In this document: one piece after another, positions 56,433-63,604 of the stretch
Numbering within the stretch: the stretch's first letter is position 1
Layout of the letters: each line of letters begins with the position of its first letter
NCBI RefSeq assembly: GCF_007829875.1
Contig: NZ_VIWV01000002.1
Span: 161,860-225,859, forward strand
From: Streptomyces capillispiralis
GTDB taxonomy: Bacteria > Actinomycetota > Actinomycetes > Streptomycetales > Streptomycetaceae
Reading direction: 5' to 3'
Length of the DNA: 64,000 nucleotides
Translations under genes and position numbers: made by a program
Notes under the pieces: generated by a model
Database searches by the model: none
The model's input: only the letters and a program-made list of their open reading frames with translations
What the model was told of the DNA's origin: nothing

Positions 56433-57419
56433 TCAGAGGCGCAGACCGGCCTCTCGCAGCCACTTGCCGGGATCGATCAGACCGCCCTGCGCGGTCCGCA
56501 CCTCCAGGTGCAGGTGGGGCCCGGTCGTGTTACCGGTCTCCCCCACCCTGCCGATCACCGCACCGGCTTCGACCCGCTGTCCGACGGCCACGGAGACGTC
56601 GGCCTGGTGGCAATAGTCGACTTCTGTGCCGTCGAGCAGGCGCAGGACCGTCCGGTTGCCCAGGGGCCCGTCACGGGTCACTTCCACGATGGATCCCTCC
56701 CCCACCGCGCGCAGGGGCGTGCCGGTGGGCGCGGCGAAGTCGAGTCCGGTGTGACGGCCGGACGACCAGAGCTTCCCCGCCTGACCGAACGTCGAGGTCA
56801 GGGTGTAGTCGCTCAGGGGCAGGACCATGCCGGACTCGGGCGCTGCGTCCGCGGCGGCATCCGCCGCCCGCTCGCGCGCCGCTCGCTCGCGGTCGGCCTG
56901 TTCCTGTCCGGCCCGCCGCCGTTCGGCGCGCTCCGCCTCGGTTCGCTCCCGCACCCGGGCGATGCGGTCGCGTTCGTCCTTCACTGCCTGCTCGAAGGCG
57001 GCGGCCAGTTTCTCCTGCACCGTCGCCTGCTCGAGCAGCGCCCGGCCGGCCGTGCTTCCCGGGCGGAGGGGCAGCAGGAGGGAGAGCCGGCCGGGGGAAG
57101 CCACGGCGGGGGCGGATGGCGTCGGGCTGTTCCCGTCGGCGGCGGGCACGGTGCCGGCTTCTCCCCCCGCCTCCGGACCGGCCCCGGCCCGCGGCCACAG
57201 GAACGCCGCCGCGGACACCACGGCCCCGAGGACGGCAAGGGAGACGAGGACGCGGACGGTACGCGTTCCCGGCCGCCGGGATGCGGGCTGCTGCTCCGGC
57301 ACATAGCCGAGCACCGGCGCCTGTTCCCCCCAGGGACGGCGGGTGAAGCGTTCGGAACGGGCGCCGAATTCCTCACCCGGTATGTCTCCGGAATCATCGC
57401 GTCCGGAATCCGCCATCAC
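56433..57419 (-). CDS. Membrane-anchored M23 (LytM) metallopeptidase
   Basis: 328 residues. Cytoplasmic N-terminus, one transmembrane helix (about 54-76), a charged coiled coil (about 130-190, rich in RER/AER), and a C-terminal M23 domain: His223 and Asp227 in GRHTGLDFAAPTGTP, His302/His304 in GPHLHLEVR. These zinc residues are complete, so peptide cross-links of peptidoglycan can be cut; the motif YCHQADV replaces the common YAHLS. Type II topology exposes the enzyme to the wall. The divergent neighbour is a lytic transglycosylase, suggesting a wall-opening pair for the T4SS. Confidence 0.92.
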   Translation of the reverse strand: MMADSGRDDSGDIPGEEFGARSERFTRRPWGEQAPVLGYVPEQQPASRRPGTRTVRVLVSLAVLGAVVSAAAFLWPRAGAGPEAGGEAGTVPAADGNSPTPSAPAVASPGRLSLLLPLRPGSTAGRALLEQATVQEKLAAAFEQAVKDERDRIARVRERTEAERAERRRAGQEQADRERAARERAADAAADAAPESGMVLPLSDYTLTSTFGQAGKLWSSGRHTGLDFAAPTGTPLRAVGEGSIVEVTRDGPLGNRTVLRLLDGTEVDYCHQADVSVAVGQRVEAGAVIGRVGETGNTTGPHLHLEVRTAQGGLIDPGKWLREAGLRL

Positions 57420-57720
57420 TTCGAGAACACCTCACTGTACGGGACCGCAGAAACGTCGAGGGCCGCCGTCCGGCCCGTTACGGAAGTACGGAAAAAGGAA
57501 GGCATCGTGCCGTCCTCGGATCCGGTGATCGGCCGCTCCGGCCGCACGTTCCTCGGACACATCCGGCTACGCGTCACAGCGTGCGCCGGTTCATGCGTCG
57601 CACCCCCGGTCCGGCACTGTGCGATGCCGTTCGCTTCATGAACCAGTACCGGGCACGGACCGTAGCCACGTGTGGGGGCCGCGGACCGTGCCCGCCGTCA
57701 CCTGCGGGAACTAGGGGTTC
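57420..57720. other. Divergent region between the two wall hydrolase genes
   Basis: 301 bp. A near-perfect 12-bp inverted pair (GGGCACGGACCG at 57651 and CGGACCGTGCCC at 57682) lies 28-70 bp before the transglycosylase start and could be a shared operator. No gene is supported. Confidence 0.45.
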
Positions 57721-58656
57721 ATGGTGAAGAGCGAACGTGGCTCGGGCGGTATGCCGCGCGCCGCCGTCATTGCCCTCGGCGTATCGGTCGTCCTGGCCGC
57801 CTTCGCCGGGCCCGTGATCCTGATAGTGGCGGTCGCCGCGGTTCTTCTGATCGGCGGCTTCGGAATTCTGCTGCTGCCCCTGGTGCTTTTCCTCGTCATC
57901 ATCCAGGGGCTCCCCCTGGCCGGGATCGAAGACCTGGGGAACGCAGACTTCGACGATCTGACACAGGCCGAGCGGTCCTGCGAGGAAACCGAGGCCCTCC
58001 TCGTCGAGAGCAATCCGGACAGTCAGGCGGACAGAGCCGAGCGCATCGTCAACGGTGATGGCAAGGGCCAGTTGGAAAGGGTGACGCGGGGCTCACCGTC
58101 GGGCAGCGCCTGCACGGTGCCCAACGACATGCTGGAGGACATGGACGAGGCGGGATCCGTCTGCGACGTCATCGGCCCCGTGACCATCGCCGCGCAGATC
58201 ATGTACGAGAGCCAGTTCCGCACGGACTTCGTCGGGCCGAACGGCGCGCGGGGCGTCTCCCAGGTCCCGACGGAGGCTTTCGAGCGGCTGGCGGAGGAGG
58301 GCGCCGACCCGTTGGACGCCGATGTCTCCATCGACGTCCAGGGCCGTTACCTGTGCGAACTGGCCGGCCAGGTGCAGGACCTGGTCGGCACCGGCCAGGC
58401 GGCCGGCTCGGTTCTGGACATGACGCTGGCCGCCTACGACGTGGGGATCGACGCCGTGCGGGAGGCCAAGGGCGTACCCGCCTCCGAGGACGCCCAGAGT
58501 TACGTCGTCGGGGTGCGGCTGTGGTTCGCCCCCATGGAAGGGGTGGGGCCGCCTCCCCGGAAGATCCCGCTGCAGAACGGCATGGTCGACACCGGCCCCG
58601 GCATCCCGGCTCCCCCGGCGCAGGAGGCCGCCCCGGCGAACTCGCCTGCCGTGTGA
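57721..58656 (+). CDS. Lytic transglycosylase (VirB1-like), membrane anchored
   Basis: 311 residues. Two close hydrophobic segments at 14-62 (AVIALGVSVVLAAFAGPVIL, then ILLLPLVLFLVII) anchor the protein; the external domain is SLT-like: IGPVTIAAQIMYESQFRTDF with catalytic Glu163, then PNGARGVSQVPTEAFERL, the usual SxAGAxGxxQxxPxT region. Two Cys (CTVPND, VCDV) may form a disulfide. It cleaves glycan strands, as T4SS VirB1 proteins do. The tail after residue 285 is Pro/Ala-rich. GTG is not used: ATG 57721 follows GGGAACTAGGGG loosely. Most likely works with the divergent M23 peptidase. Confidence 0.88.
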   Translation: MVKSERGSGGMPRAAVIALGVSVVLAAFAGPVILIVAVAAVLLIGGFGILLLPLVLFLVIIQGLPLAGIEDLGNADFDDLTQAERSCEETEALLVESNPDSQADRAERIVNGDGKGQLERVTRGSPSGSACTVPNDMLEDMDEAGSVCDVIGPVTIAAQIMYESQFRTDFVGPNGARGVSQVPTEAFERLAEEGADPLDADVSIDVQGRYLCELAGQVQDLVGTGQAAGSVLDMTLAAYDVGIDAVREAKGVPASEDAQSYVVGVRLWFAPMEGVGPPPRKIPLQNGMVDTGPGIPAPPAQEAAPANSPAV

Positions 58657-58719
58657 ACCGCCGGAGGCCGACGCCCTGCCCGAACCGGCGGCCGAATGAA
58701 CTGGACAAGGATGTCCACC

Positions 58720-58753
58720 GTAGTAACTATTGAGACAATAGCCCGATTACTAC
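58720..58753. promoter_or_regulatory. AT-rich nested palindrome upstream of an orphan gene
   Basis: Outer arms GTAGTA (58720-58725) and TACTAC (58748-58753) enclose CTATTG-AGA-CAATAG (58727-58741). It is the most AT-rich spot nearby and lies 17 bp before the ATG at 58770: a likely operator/promoter. Confidence 0.55.
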
Positions 58754-58769
58754 CAATGTGGATGTCCCA

Positions 58770-59357
58770 ATGAACAACCATGGCGGGGATACCGCGATCC
58801 GGATCCAGGTCGACGTCGAGACCACAAGCCGGGTCGACTACGCGGCGCAGCGCTCCCAGGTGAGGGAGGGCGGAGAACGCGTCACCTGGGACGAGAGCCT
58901 GCCCCCGGACGTCCGTGGGTCCAAGCTCTGGGCCGCGCTGGACGCGCTGGCCGACCGCGGCTCCGCCCGCCGGCAGACGAAGCGGGAACCCGACACAGCG
59001 GCGCGGCAGGGCACCGCGCCCACGTCACCGCAGCGGTCGGCCGAACACCCCGCGTTCGCCGACGCTGCGGACCTGTACCTGCCCGAGCGGAACAGCCCGC
59101 GGCACGCCCCGGCAGCGGCGTCTCCTGCTCCTGTGCCCTCCGGTCGGCTGCGCAGAGGAGTGCACCCCGCCTTCCCCACCACGCCACGCGGCAGGACACC
59201 CGCTGCCGCCGGCGCACCGGTGAACGGCCACATCGCGGCGATCGCGGGCGGGAACGCGGTGCGCGGCAACTATCCCGGGACCACGGCCGCGACGAGGACG
59301 GCAGCAGCCGGCACACCGAGGGCCGCTTCCCTCGCCAGGCCGGCGGCCGCGCGCTGA
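58770..59357 (+). CDS. Orphan protein with long disordered tail
   Basis: 195 residues, unrecognised. The first 80 residues may fold (IRIQVDVETTSRVDYAAQRS, VTWDESLPPDVRGSKLWAAL); the rest is Ala/Pro/Thr/Arg-rich and ends SLARPAAAR. Start at ATG 58770; a GTG 12 bp upstream is possible. The gene follows the transglycosylase gene by 113 bp but has its own palindromic promoter region. Same architecture as several other orphan genes here. Confidence 0.58.
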   Translation: MNNHGGDTAIRIQVDVETTSRVDYAAQRSQVREGGERVTWDESLPPDVRGSKLWAALDALADRGSARRQTKREPDTAARQGTAPTSPQRSAEHPAFADAADLYLPERNSPRHAPAAASPAPVPSGRLRRGVHPAFPTTPRGRTPAAAGAPVNGHIAAIAGGNAVRGNYPGTTAATRTAAAGTPRAASLARPAAAR

Positions 59358-59400
59358 GGCCGACGAGCCGGCGGCGTGCGTGCCGCTTCCCGACCGGCCG

Positions 59401-59853
59401 TCACAGGGGCAGGACCGTAGCCCGTTGCCGCACGGCGCCGGAGGGCCGTCCGCCTTCGAAGCGCTCGGTCTTGTGGCCCTTGACGCACGGCCGGAGCGTG
59501 CGGGGGTCCATGGCCCCGGAGGAGACGGCCGGCGGCGACAAGCCCGCCGAGGAGGTAGGCGGCACGGTTGAGGGCATCGGAGAATCCCGCGCCTTCCGTG
59601 ACCTCACCGCAGGCGCGCACAGGCTCCAGGACCATGGTGAGATGCCCCTGCGCGGGTTTCGGCCCGGCGGCGGCCAGGACCGCCTGGCAAGCCCTGAGCG
59701 GCACCGGACGAGGGCCGGGAACGGGCCGGCGGGCAGATGGCCGGTGAGGGTGTGCAAACCGTTCGCCGCGCCTCTGAGGTCGACGTGGTCCCCTATGGGG
59801 ATGCCGGGCAGGATGCGGTCCCGGGCAGGCGGCTGGGCCGGGTGAGGGTTCAT
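59401..59853 (-). pseudogene. Frameshifted orphan gene
   Basis: The minus strand reads as a plausible protein only if the frame changes twice: MNPHPAQPPARDRILPGIP and GLHTLTGHLPAGPFPALVR in one frame, then ACQAVLAAAGPKPAQGHLTM and GFSDALNRAAYLLGGLVAAG in the next (within 59530-59704), then RTLRPCVKGHKTERFEGG back in the first, to TGA at 59401. Shifts lie near 59710 and 59530. Either a decayed gene or two sequence errors. No family recognised. Confidence 0.4.
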
Positions 59854-59957
59854 TCGGCAGTCGCTGGAGTTCGGGGCAGGGGTCTTGCGTCCGGGGGCGA
59901 GGGGATGGACCGGCCGGCCGCGGCGGCCGGTCCAGCGGGCGAGTGCCGGCACCGGTC

Positions 59958-60399
59958 AGCGACTGACTGAATCGAAAACGCGCTGCCGCGGGTCGCTGTC
60001 GGAAAACTGCAGCTCAACGGGCATCCCCACCCCCAATCAGCGACCGAAGCGACTCAGTGACGGACATGGACTAGCGAAGATCCCCGGGGCCCTGACCCCT
60101 GTGGGAGGGCTTCGGCGTCGGGCCGTGCACGACCCTCCGCAGGGCCACCAGCGACCGGAGAAGGGGCACGGCGACCGGCACGTCGTCGGTCGCTGACTTC
60201 GGTCGCTTGAGTCGCTGCTGGGTGACAACTAGTCCTGACCTGGCTGTTTGTCTCGTGAACAGAGGCAACCGAACAGTCGCCGAGTCGCTGGTCCACAGTC
60301 GCTGGCTGCTTCTCGAAGCAGCCGGCGAAGCGACCGCCCGGCCCTGGAGTGGTTTTCGCAGGGCCGGCGGGGGTCAGCGAACTGTCCGGCTCCGTCGCT
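59958..60399. repeat. AGCGAC/GTCGCT iteron-like field, candidate origin or centromere
   Basis: In 442 bp the hexamer AGCGAC occurs five times (59958, 60039, 60048, 60150, 60329) and its complement GTCGCT seven times (59992, 60189, 60202, 60211, 60284, 60298, 60394), often within a wider CAGTCGCTGG or TCAGCGAC context, with further one-mismatch copies. Chance would give fewer than one. The field is non-coding and lies between decayed DNA and the partition genes, as expected for an origin or centromere. Confidence 0.7.
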
Positions 60400-60688
60400 C
60401 CAGTGCGGCCTGCGAAGCGGCTGCCACGAGGCGCCCGTAGTCGGCGGAGCGGACCTCACCGCTCGTGCTGTCCAGTCCAGCAGCCGTGGCGATGTCGTCG
60501 AACGACACTTGGAAGGGACTGAGGGAAGTCAGGGAGAGCTTCGGGCGCAGCAGGTCCGACGACTCCGCCAGTCCAGCGCTCTTGGCGTAGGCGGCGTACT
60601 TCTTCAGGTCGGATCCGGCTATCGACTGGGCAGCCTGGCCGAGGACAGTGGGAGAGAACGGCTTGGCAGAGTTCATCAGATGTTTCAT
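60374..60688 (-). CDS. Small orphan protein next to the partition genes
   Basis: 104 residues, helical, unrecognised: SPTVLGQAAQSIAGSDLKKY, then AAYAKSAGLAESSDLLRPKL and ATAAGLDSTSGEVRSADYGR. No signal or membrane part. ATG 60688 has AAGGATG upstream. It may be the last gene of a leftward par operon, 118 bp after the 102-residue coupled ORF, and its 3' end enters the iteron-like field. Whether it binds that field is unknown. Confidence 0.6.
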   Translation of the reverse strand: MKHLMNSAKPFSPTVLGQAAQSIAGSDLKKYAAYAKSAGLAESSDLLRPKLSLTSLSPFQVSFDDIATAAGLDSTSGEVRSADYGRLVAAASQAALERRSRTVR

Positions 60689-60806
60689 GGTTCATCCTTA
60701 CTTTTGCGTTCTGATCCTCTGTACGACGCTTCGCCCCCAAAGTGTTCACGTCCCCCATGTGGCCTCTGACACGGCGGAACGCCCCCCGCCCTCAGCCCGA
60801 ACGCGA

Positions 60807-61115
60807 TCACTGCTCCGACAAGTTCGAGGAGTACGCCTTCGCGGGAGCAGTGCTGGGAGCAGCGACTCCGGGGCGCTGCGCGGTCGCCGGCGGTGCAGCG
60901 GGACGACGGGCTGCGGGGCTGTTGAGCCTGGGCGGCGGGTTTACGGAGAGCCGCCCGCCGTGGTGCTCGGCCGGCGTGGCGACGGCCCGCAGGGCGTCCA
61001 CGTCGGCTGCGGCGAACCGGGCCGGCTGTCCGGCCCGGGCCCGTTCGGCGTTCGCGGCCTCGGCCCGCTCCACCAGGGCCAGGGCGCCGCCGCCGTATTC
61101 CGTCGGAATACTCAC
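60807..61115 (-). CDS. 102-residue ORF coupled to parA, starting inside a parS-like site
   Basis: GTG 61115 overlaps the parA stop (GTGA). Codons 2-7 read through the 17-bp palindrome GTATTCCGTCGGAATAC, giving SIPTEYGG at the N-terminus. A helical segment follows (ALALVERAEAANAERARAGQ, FAAADVDALRAVATPAEHHG), then a Pro/Ala-rich tail ending KAYSSNLSEQ. Unknown family; the coupling suggests a partition accessory. The palindrome in its start means ParB binding could also control its translation or transcription. Confidence 0.6.
   Translation of the reverse strand: MSIPTEYGGGALALVERAEAANAERARAGQPARFAAADVDALRAVATPAEHHGGRLSVNPPPRLNSPAARRPAAPPATAQRPGVAAPSTAPAKAYSSNLSEQ
61095..61111. promoter_or_regulatory. 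parS-like palindrome 1
   Basis: GTATTCCG-T-CGGAATAC, exact 17-bp copy, directly after the parA stop and within the start of the coupled ORF. Probable ParB binding site. Confidence 0.7.
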
Positions 61116-62020
61116 CGCTTACGGGTGGAGTTGAGGCGTGCGATGCCGAGCTGGTCCGCGACGAGAGCGATGTCTCCGAGTGCTTCGTTGCGGGGGTCGA
61201 GATAGCGCAGGGGGCGCTGCCTGACGATTGTGTCCTTGAAGCGCTGCTTCCGCCGGACGATGGGCAGCAGCTTGGGCTCCCAGTCGGGGTTGCTGCGAAT
61301 GGCCCTTATGGCGTCGTCCGTGACGGCGCCGCCGCTGCGGCGGACTTCTCCGTCAGCAGTGAGAGGAATGTTGGTGGCGAGGATGTGCTGCACCTCGGTC
61401 TTGAAGCCGAACCGGCGGAACTTGCGGAACCCCTTGTCCAGGGTCTCCTCGAGGTCCTGCAGACCGATGATGTACTTGAACTCGTCGGCGACGCAGGCGA
61501 TGACCTCGGGGCCGACCATGGCGATCGACAGGAGCAGGATGCCGAGTGTCGGGCCGCAGTCGAAGAACATGATGTCCCAGCGTTCCTTCGGCATCTGCTC
61601 GTCCAGGACGTTCTGCAGCCACAGCACACCGGCCGGGTCGAGTCCGAGGTTGACCTCCGCGTCCGCCATCTCGGTCGTACCGAGGACGAGTTCCAGGCGC
61701 GGGATGTGACGGAAGGCGTCATCCTGCTCCCCCTCCCCGATGCGGTAGCGAGCGGGGACGACGGCTTCCTCAAGACGGTGCTTGCCTTGCAGGACGCTGA
61801 AGATGGTGGGCTGATCGTCGGGCGGGTCCTGGTAGCCGAGGATGTGCGAAGCGGTGCGCTGGGGATCGAAGTCGGCGACGGCGACCTTGTGCCCGCGCAG
61901 GGCTGCTTCGACGGCGAGGTTCACCACTCCCTGCGTCTTGCCGGCGCCTCCGGCGATGACGGAGCAGGCGAAGATCCGGGGACCGTCGGAGGGGGGCGGT
62001 GTGATCGTTCGGGTGGGCAA
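61112..62020 (-). CDS. parA: ParA-family partition ATPase
   Basis: About 302 residues. Deviant Walker A-type ATPase that segregates plasmids or chromosomes with ParB. P-loop CSVIAGGAGKTQGVVNLAVE lacks the signature Lys of KGGxGKT (Ala instead), Walker A' VADFDPQRTAS (usual DxDPQ) and Walker B IMFFDCGPTLGILLLSI are intact. TTG 62020 is preferred because AGGAG lies six bases upstream; a GTG at 62050 would add ten residues but has no ribosome site. A Pro-rich N-terminus precedes the fold. The gene follows parB across a gap with a palindrome; the stop is coupled to a small ORF. Confidence 0.9.
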   Translation of the reverse strand: MPTRTITPPPSDGPRIFACSVIAGGAGKTQGVVNLAVEAALRGHKVAVADFDPQRTASHILGYQDPPDDQPTIFSVLQGKHRLEEAVVPARYRIGEGEQDDAFRHIPRLELVLGTTEMADAEVNLGLDPAGVLWLQNVLDEQMPKERWDIMFFDCGPTLGILLLSIAMVGPEVIACVADEFKYIIGLQDLEETLDKGFRKFRRFGFKTEVQHILATNIPLTADGEVRRSGGAVTDDAIRAIRSNPDWEPKLLPIVRRKQRFKDTIVRQRPLRYLDPRNEALGDIALVADQLGIARLNSTRKR

Positions 62021-62059
62021 TGGCGCTCCTGGTGGATTCGGCGCGGGCACGGCGGCCGG

Positions 62060-62076
62060 GTATTCCGTCGGAATAC
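62060..62076. promoter_or_regulatory. parS-like palindrome 2
   Basis: Exact 17-bp copy GTATTCCGTCGGAATAC between the parB stop and the parA start; a half-like ATTCCGACGGGAT lies at 62111. Well placed to autoregulate parA. Confidence 0.75.
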
Positions 62077-62128
62077 TGCTTGGTCGGCCGACGGCCTGCC
62101 CGAGGCGATCATTCCGACGGGATAAGGA

Positions 62129-63490
62129 TCACTGGCTGGCGAGCCGGTCCTGCTCCCACTCGGTGGGTTCGTACTGGACGCCTGTCTTGAGGTAGTTGAG
62201 GTATTCGCGGTCGCTGTCGTCCCACGTACGCGCGGAGTCTGCCGCACGGAGCTCCGCTGTGGCCAGGGCGAGCGCGAAGGCGACGCGAGTGGTGAGCCTT
62301 GTGTCGCCTGAGGAGGCCACCGTCTCGAAGTAGCGGGCGGGCTTGGCTACGGGTTCCGCCGCATTCGGTGCTGACCTGAGCCAGGCGTGCGCAAGTTCGC
62401 GCGCCGCTTTGTCCGGGCCCACCAGCAGCGCGGGACCCAGCAGACGAAGCGTCTCGCGCGGGTTGGACGGGACACCCATGGAGACCAGGGTCCGACACGC
62501 GTGCTCACGCCGCTGCGCGGCCTCGGCAGCCGGGTCGGGTGCCGACGGGGTGCTCTCGCCTTGCGCCTGGTCGGTGTCCGCTTCCTTGCCCCTCGACTGC
62601 CGAGGGCTGACCTCTCTGGAGCCGTCAGCGTTCGACTTCAGCGCCTCCCTGTGGATTTCGCCCGTGGCATCGGTCTCGTCGGGGGACTGCTTCTTCTGGG
62701 CTGGCACCGTCGGGGAGGGCGGGACCCCGGGGTCTGGCGCGGTCAGGACGCGAGCGGCAGCGAAGGCCGCCTTGATGCCCTCCGCTTTCATGATCTTCCA
62801 GGCCTGCAACTGCTGCTCTGGCGAGGTGAGCCGGTCCAGAAGGGTTTCGGCCTCGCTCACGGCGAGGCCCTCCATGATTGCCTCCTGCACTTCAGTGGGG
62901 AGCTTCAACAGCTTGAGGCGTCGGGAGATGTGCGGCTGCCTGGTCCCGGTCTGCTGGGCAATCTCCGCCTGGGTCAGGCCGTCGCTCAGCGCGCCCTGGA
63001 ACGCGAGGGCCTGCTCGACCGGGTTCAGAGGAACCCTGCGCATGTTCTCAGGCAGACCGAGGAGCCGGGCCCGCGGAATCTTCGAGTTGATGATCTTGCA
63101 GGGAGCGCTCTCCCGGCCCGCGCGCTGCAGCGCGAGTTTCCTGTTGTGGCCGATCAGGATGACGTAGTCCTCGGCCGGCACGGCCCCGAGCGTTCCTTCC
63201 AACTCGTCCAGCTTCTCGGGCTGCTTCTCGGCAAGCCGCTCCCGCCAGTACTCCAGGAAGCCTCCGACCTCCGCAACCGAGAGGTCCTGCAGAAGCCCGT
63301 CCTCCGCTTTGATCGACTCAGTCAGCTCGTCGATGTCCTCGTCGCGGTACACGAGGCGGGGATTGAACGGGTTGGGGTGAAGTTGCTCAAGCGGGATCTC
63401 GATGATCTCCGCAGCATCCGGGTCGTCCCAGATGCTGCGCTTCTTCTTCCTGCTGCCGAACGTCATCGTCGGCCCGGAGGCTCCAGCCAT
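62129..63490 (-). CDS. parB: ParB-family partition protein
   Basis: 453 residues. ParB/Srx N-terminal domain (IIEIPLEQLHPNPFNPRLVY, then VILIGHNRKLALQRAG as the CTPase/ParB box equivalent of GERRWRA), central HTH LTQAEIAQQTGTRQPHISRR and LLKLPTEVQEAIMEGLAVSE, a charged linker, and an unusual 110-residue C-terminal helical domain (LLGPALLVGPDKAARELAHA, EYLNYLKTGVQYEPTEWEQD). ATG 63490 has AGGAG eight bases upstream; an upstream in-frame start at 63547 lacks one. ParB loads at parS and activates ParA. The three 17-bp palindromes flanking the operon are its likely sites. Confidence 0.92.
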   Translation of the reverse strand: MAGASGPTMTFGSRKKKRSIWDDPDAAEIIEIPLEQLHPNPFNPRLVYRDEDIDELTESIKAEDGLLQDLSVAEVGGFLEYWRERLAEKQPEKLDELEGTLGAVPAEDYVILIGHNRKLALQRAGRESAPCKIINSKIPRARLLGLPENMRRVPLNPVEQALAFQGALSDGLTQAEIAQQTGTRQPHISRRLKLLKLPTEVQEAIMEGLAVSEAETLLDRLTSPEQQLQAWKIMKAEGIKAAFAAARVLTAPDPGVPPSPTVPAQKKQSPDETDATGEIHREALKSNADGSREVSPRQSRGKEADTDQAQGESTPSAPDPAAEAAQRREHACRTLVSMGVPSNPRETLRLLGPALLVGPDKAARELAHAWLRSAPNAAEPVAKPARYFETVASSGDTRLTTRVAFALALATAELRAADSARTWDDSDREYLNYLKTGVQYEPTEWEQDRLASQ

Positions 63491-63570
63491 GAGGTGTGCT
63501 CCTGCAACAGAAGGGTGCTGACAGGAGGTGACCCTAACGGCCTGCAAGGCGTCCGTACGGCAACGGGGCG

Positions 63571-63587
63571 GTATTCCGTCGGAATAC
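63571..63587. promoter_or_regulatory. parS-like palindrome 3
   Basis: Exact 17-bp copy GTATTCCGTCGGAATAC, 81 bp upstream of the parB start, in the gap to the quinone oxidoreductase gene. Confidence 0.75.
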
Positions 63588-63604
63588 GCTCTGGCACCCA
63601 GGTG

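Noticed and set aside
59958..60399. CRISPR array
   Set aside because: Repeats are six-base motifs on both strands with irregular spacing; no 24-37-bp direct repeats or cas genes.
60374..61115. Toxin-antitoxin pair
   Set aside because: The two small proteins have no toxin or DNA-binding motif and are coupled to parA rather than to each other.
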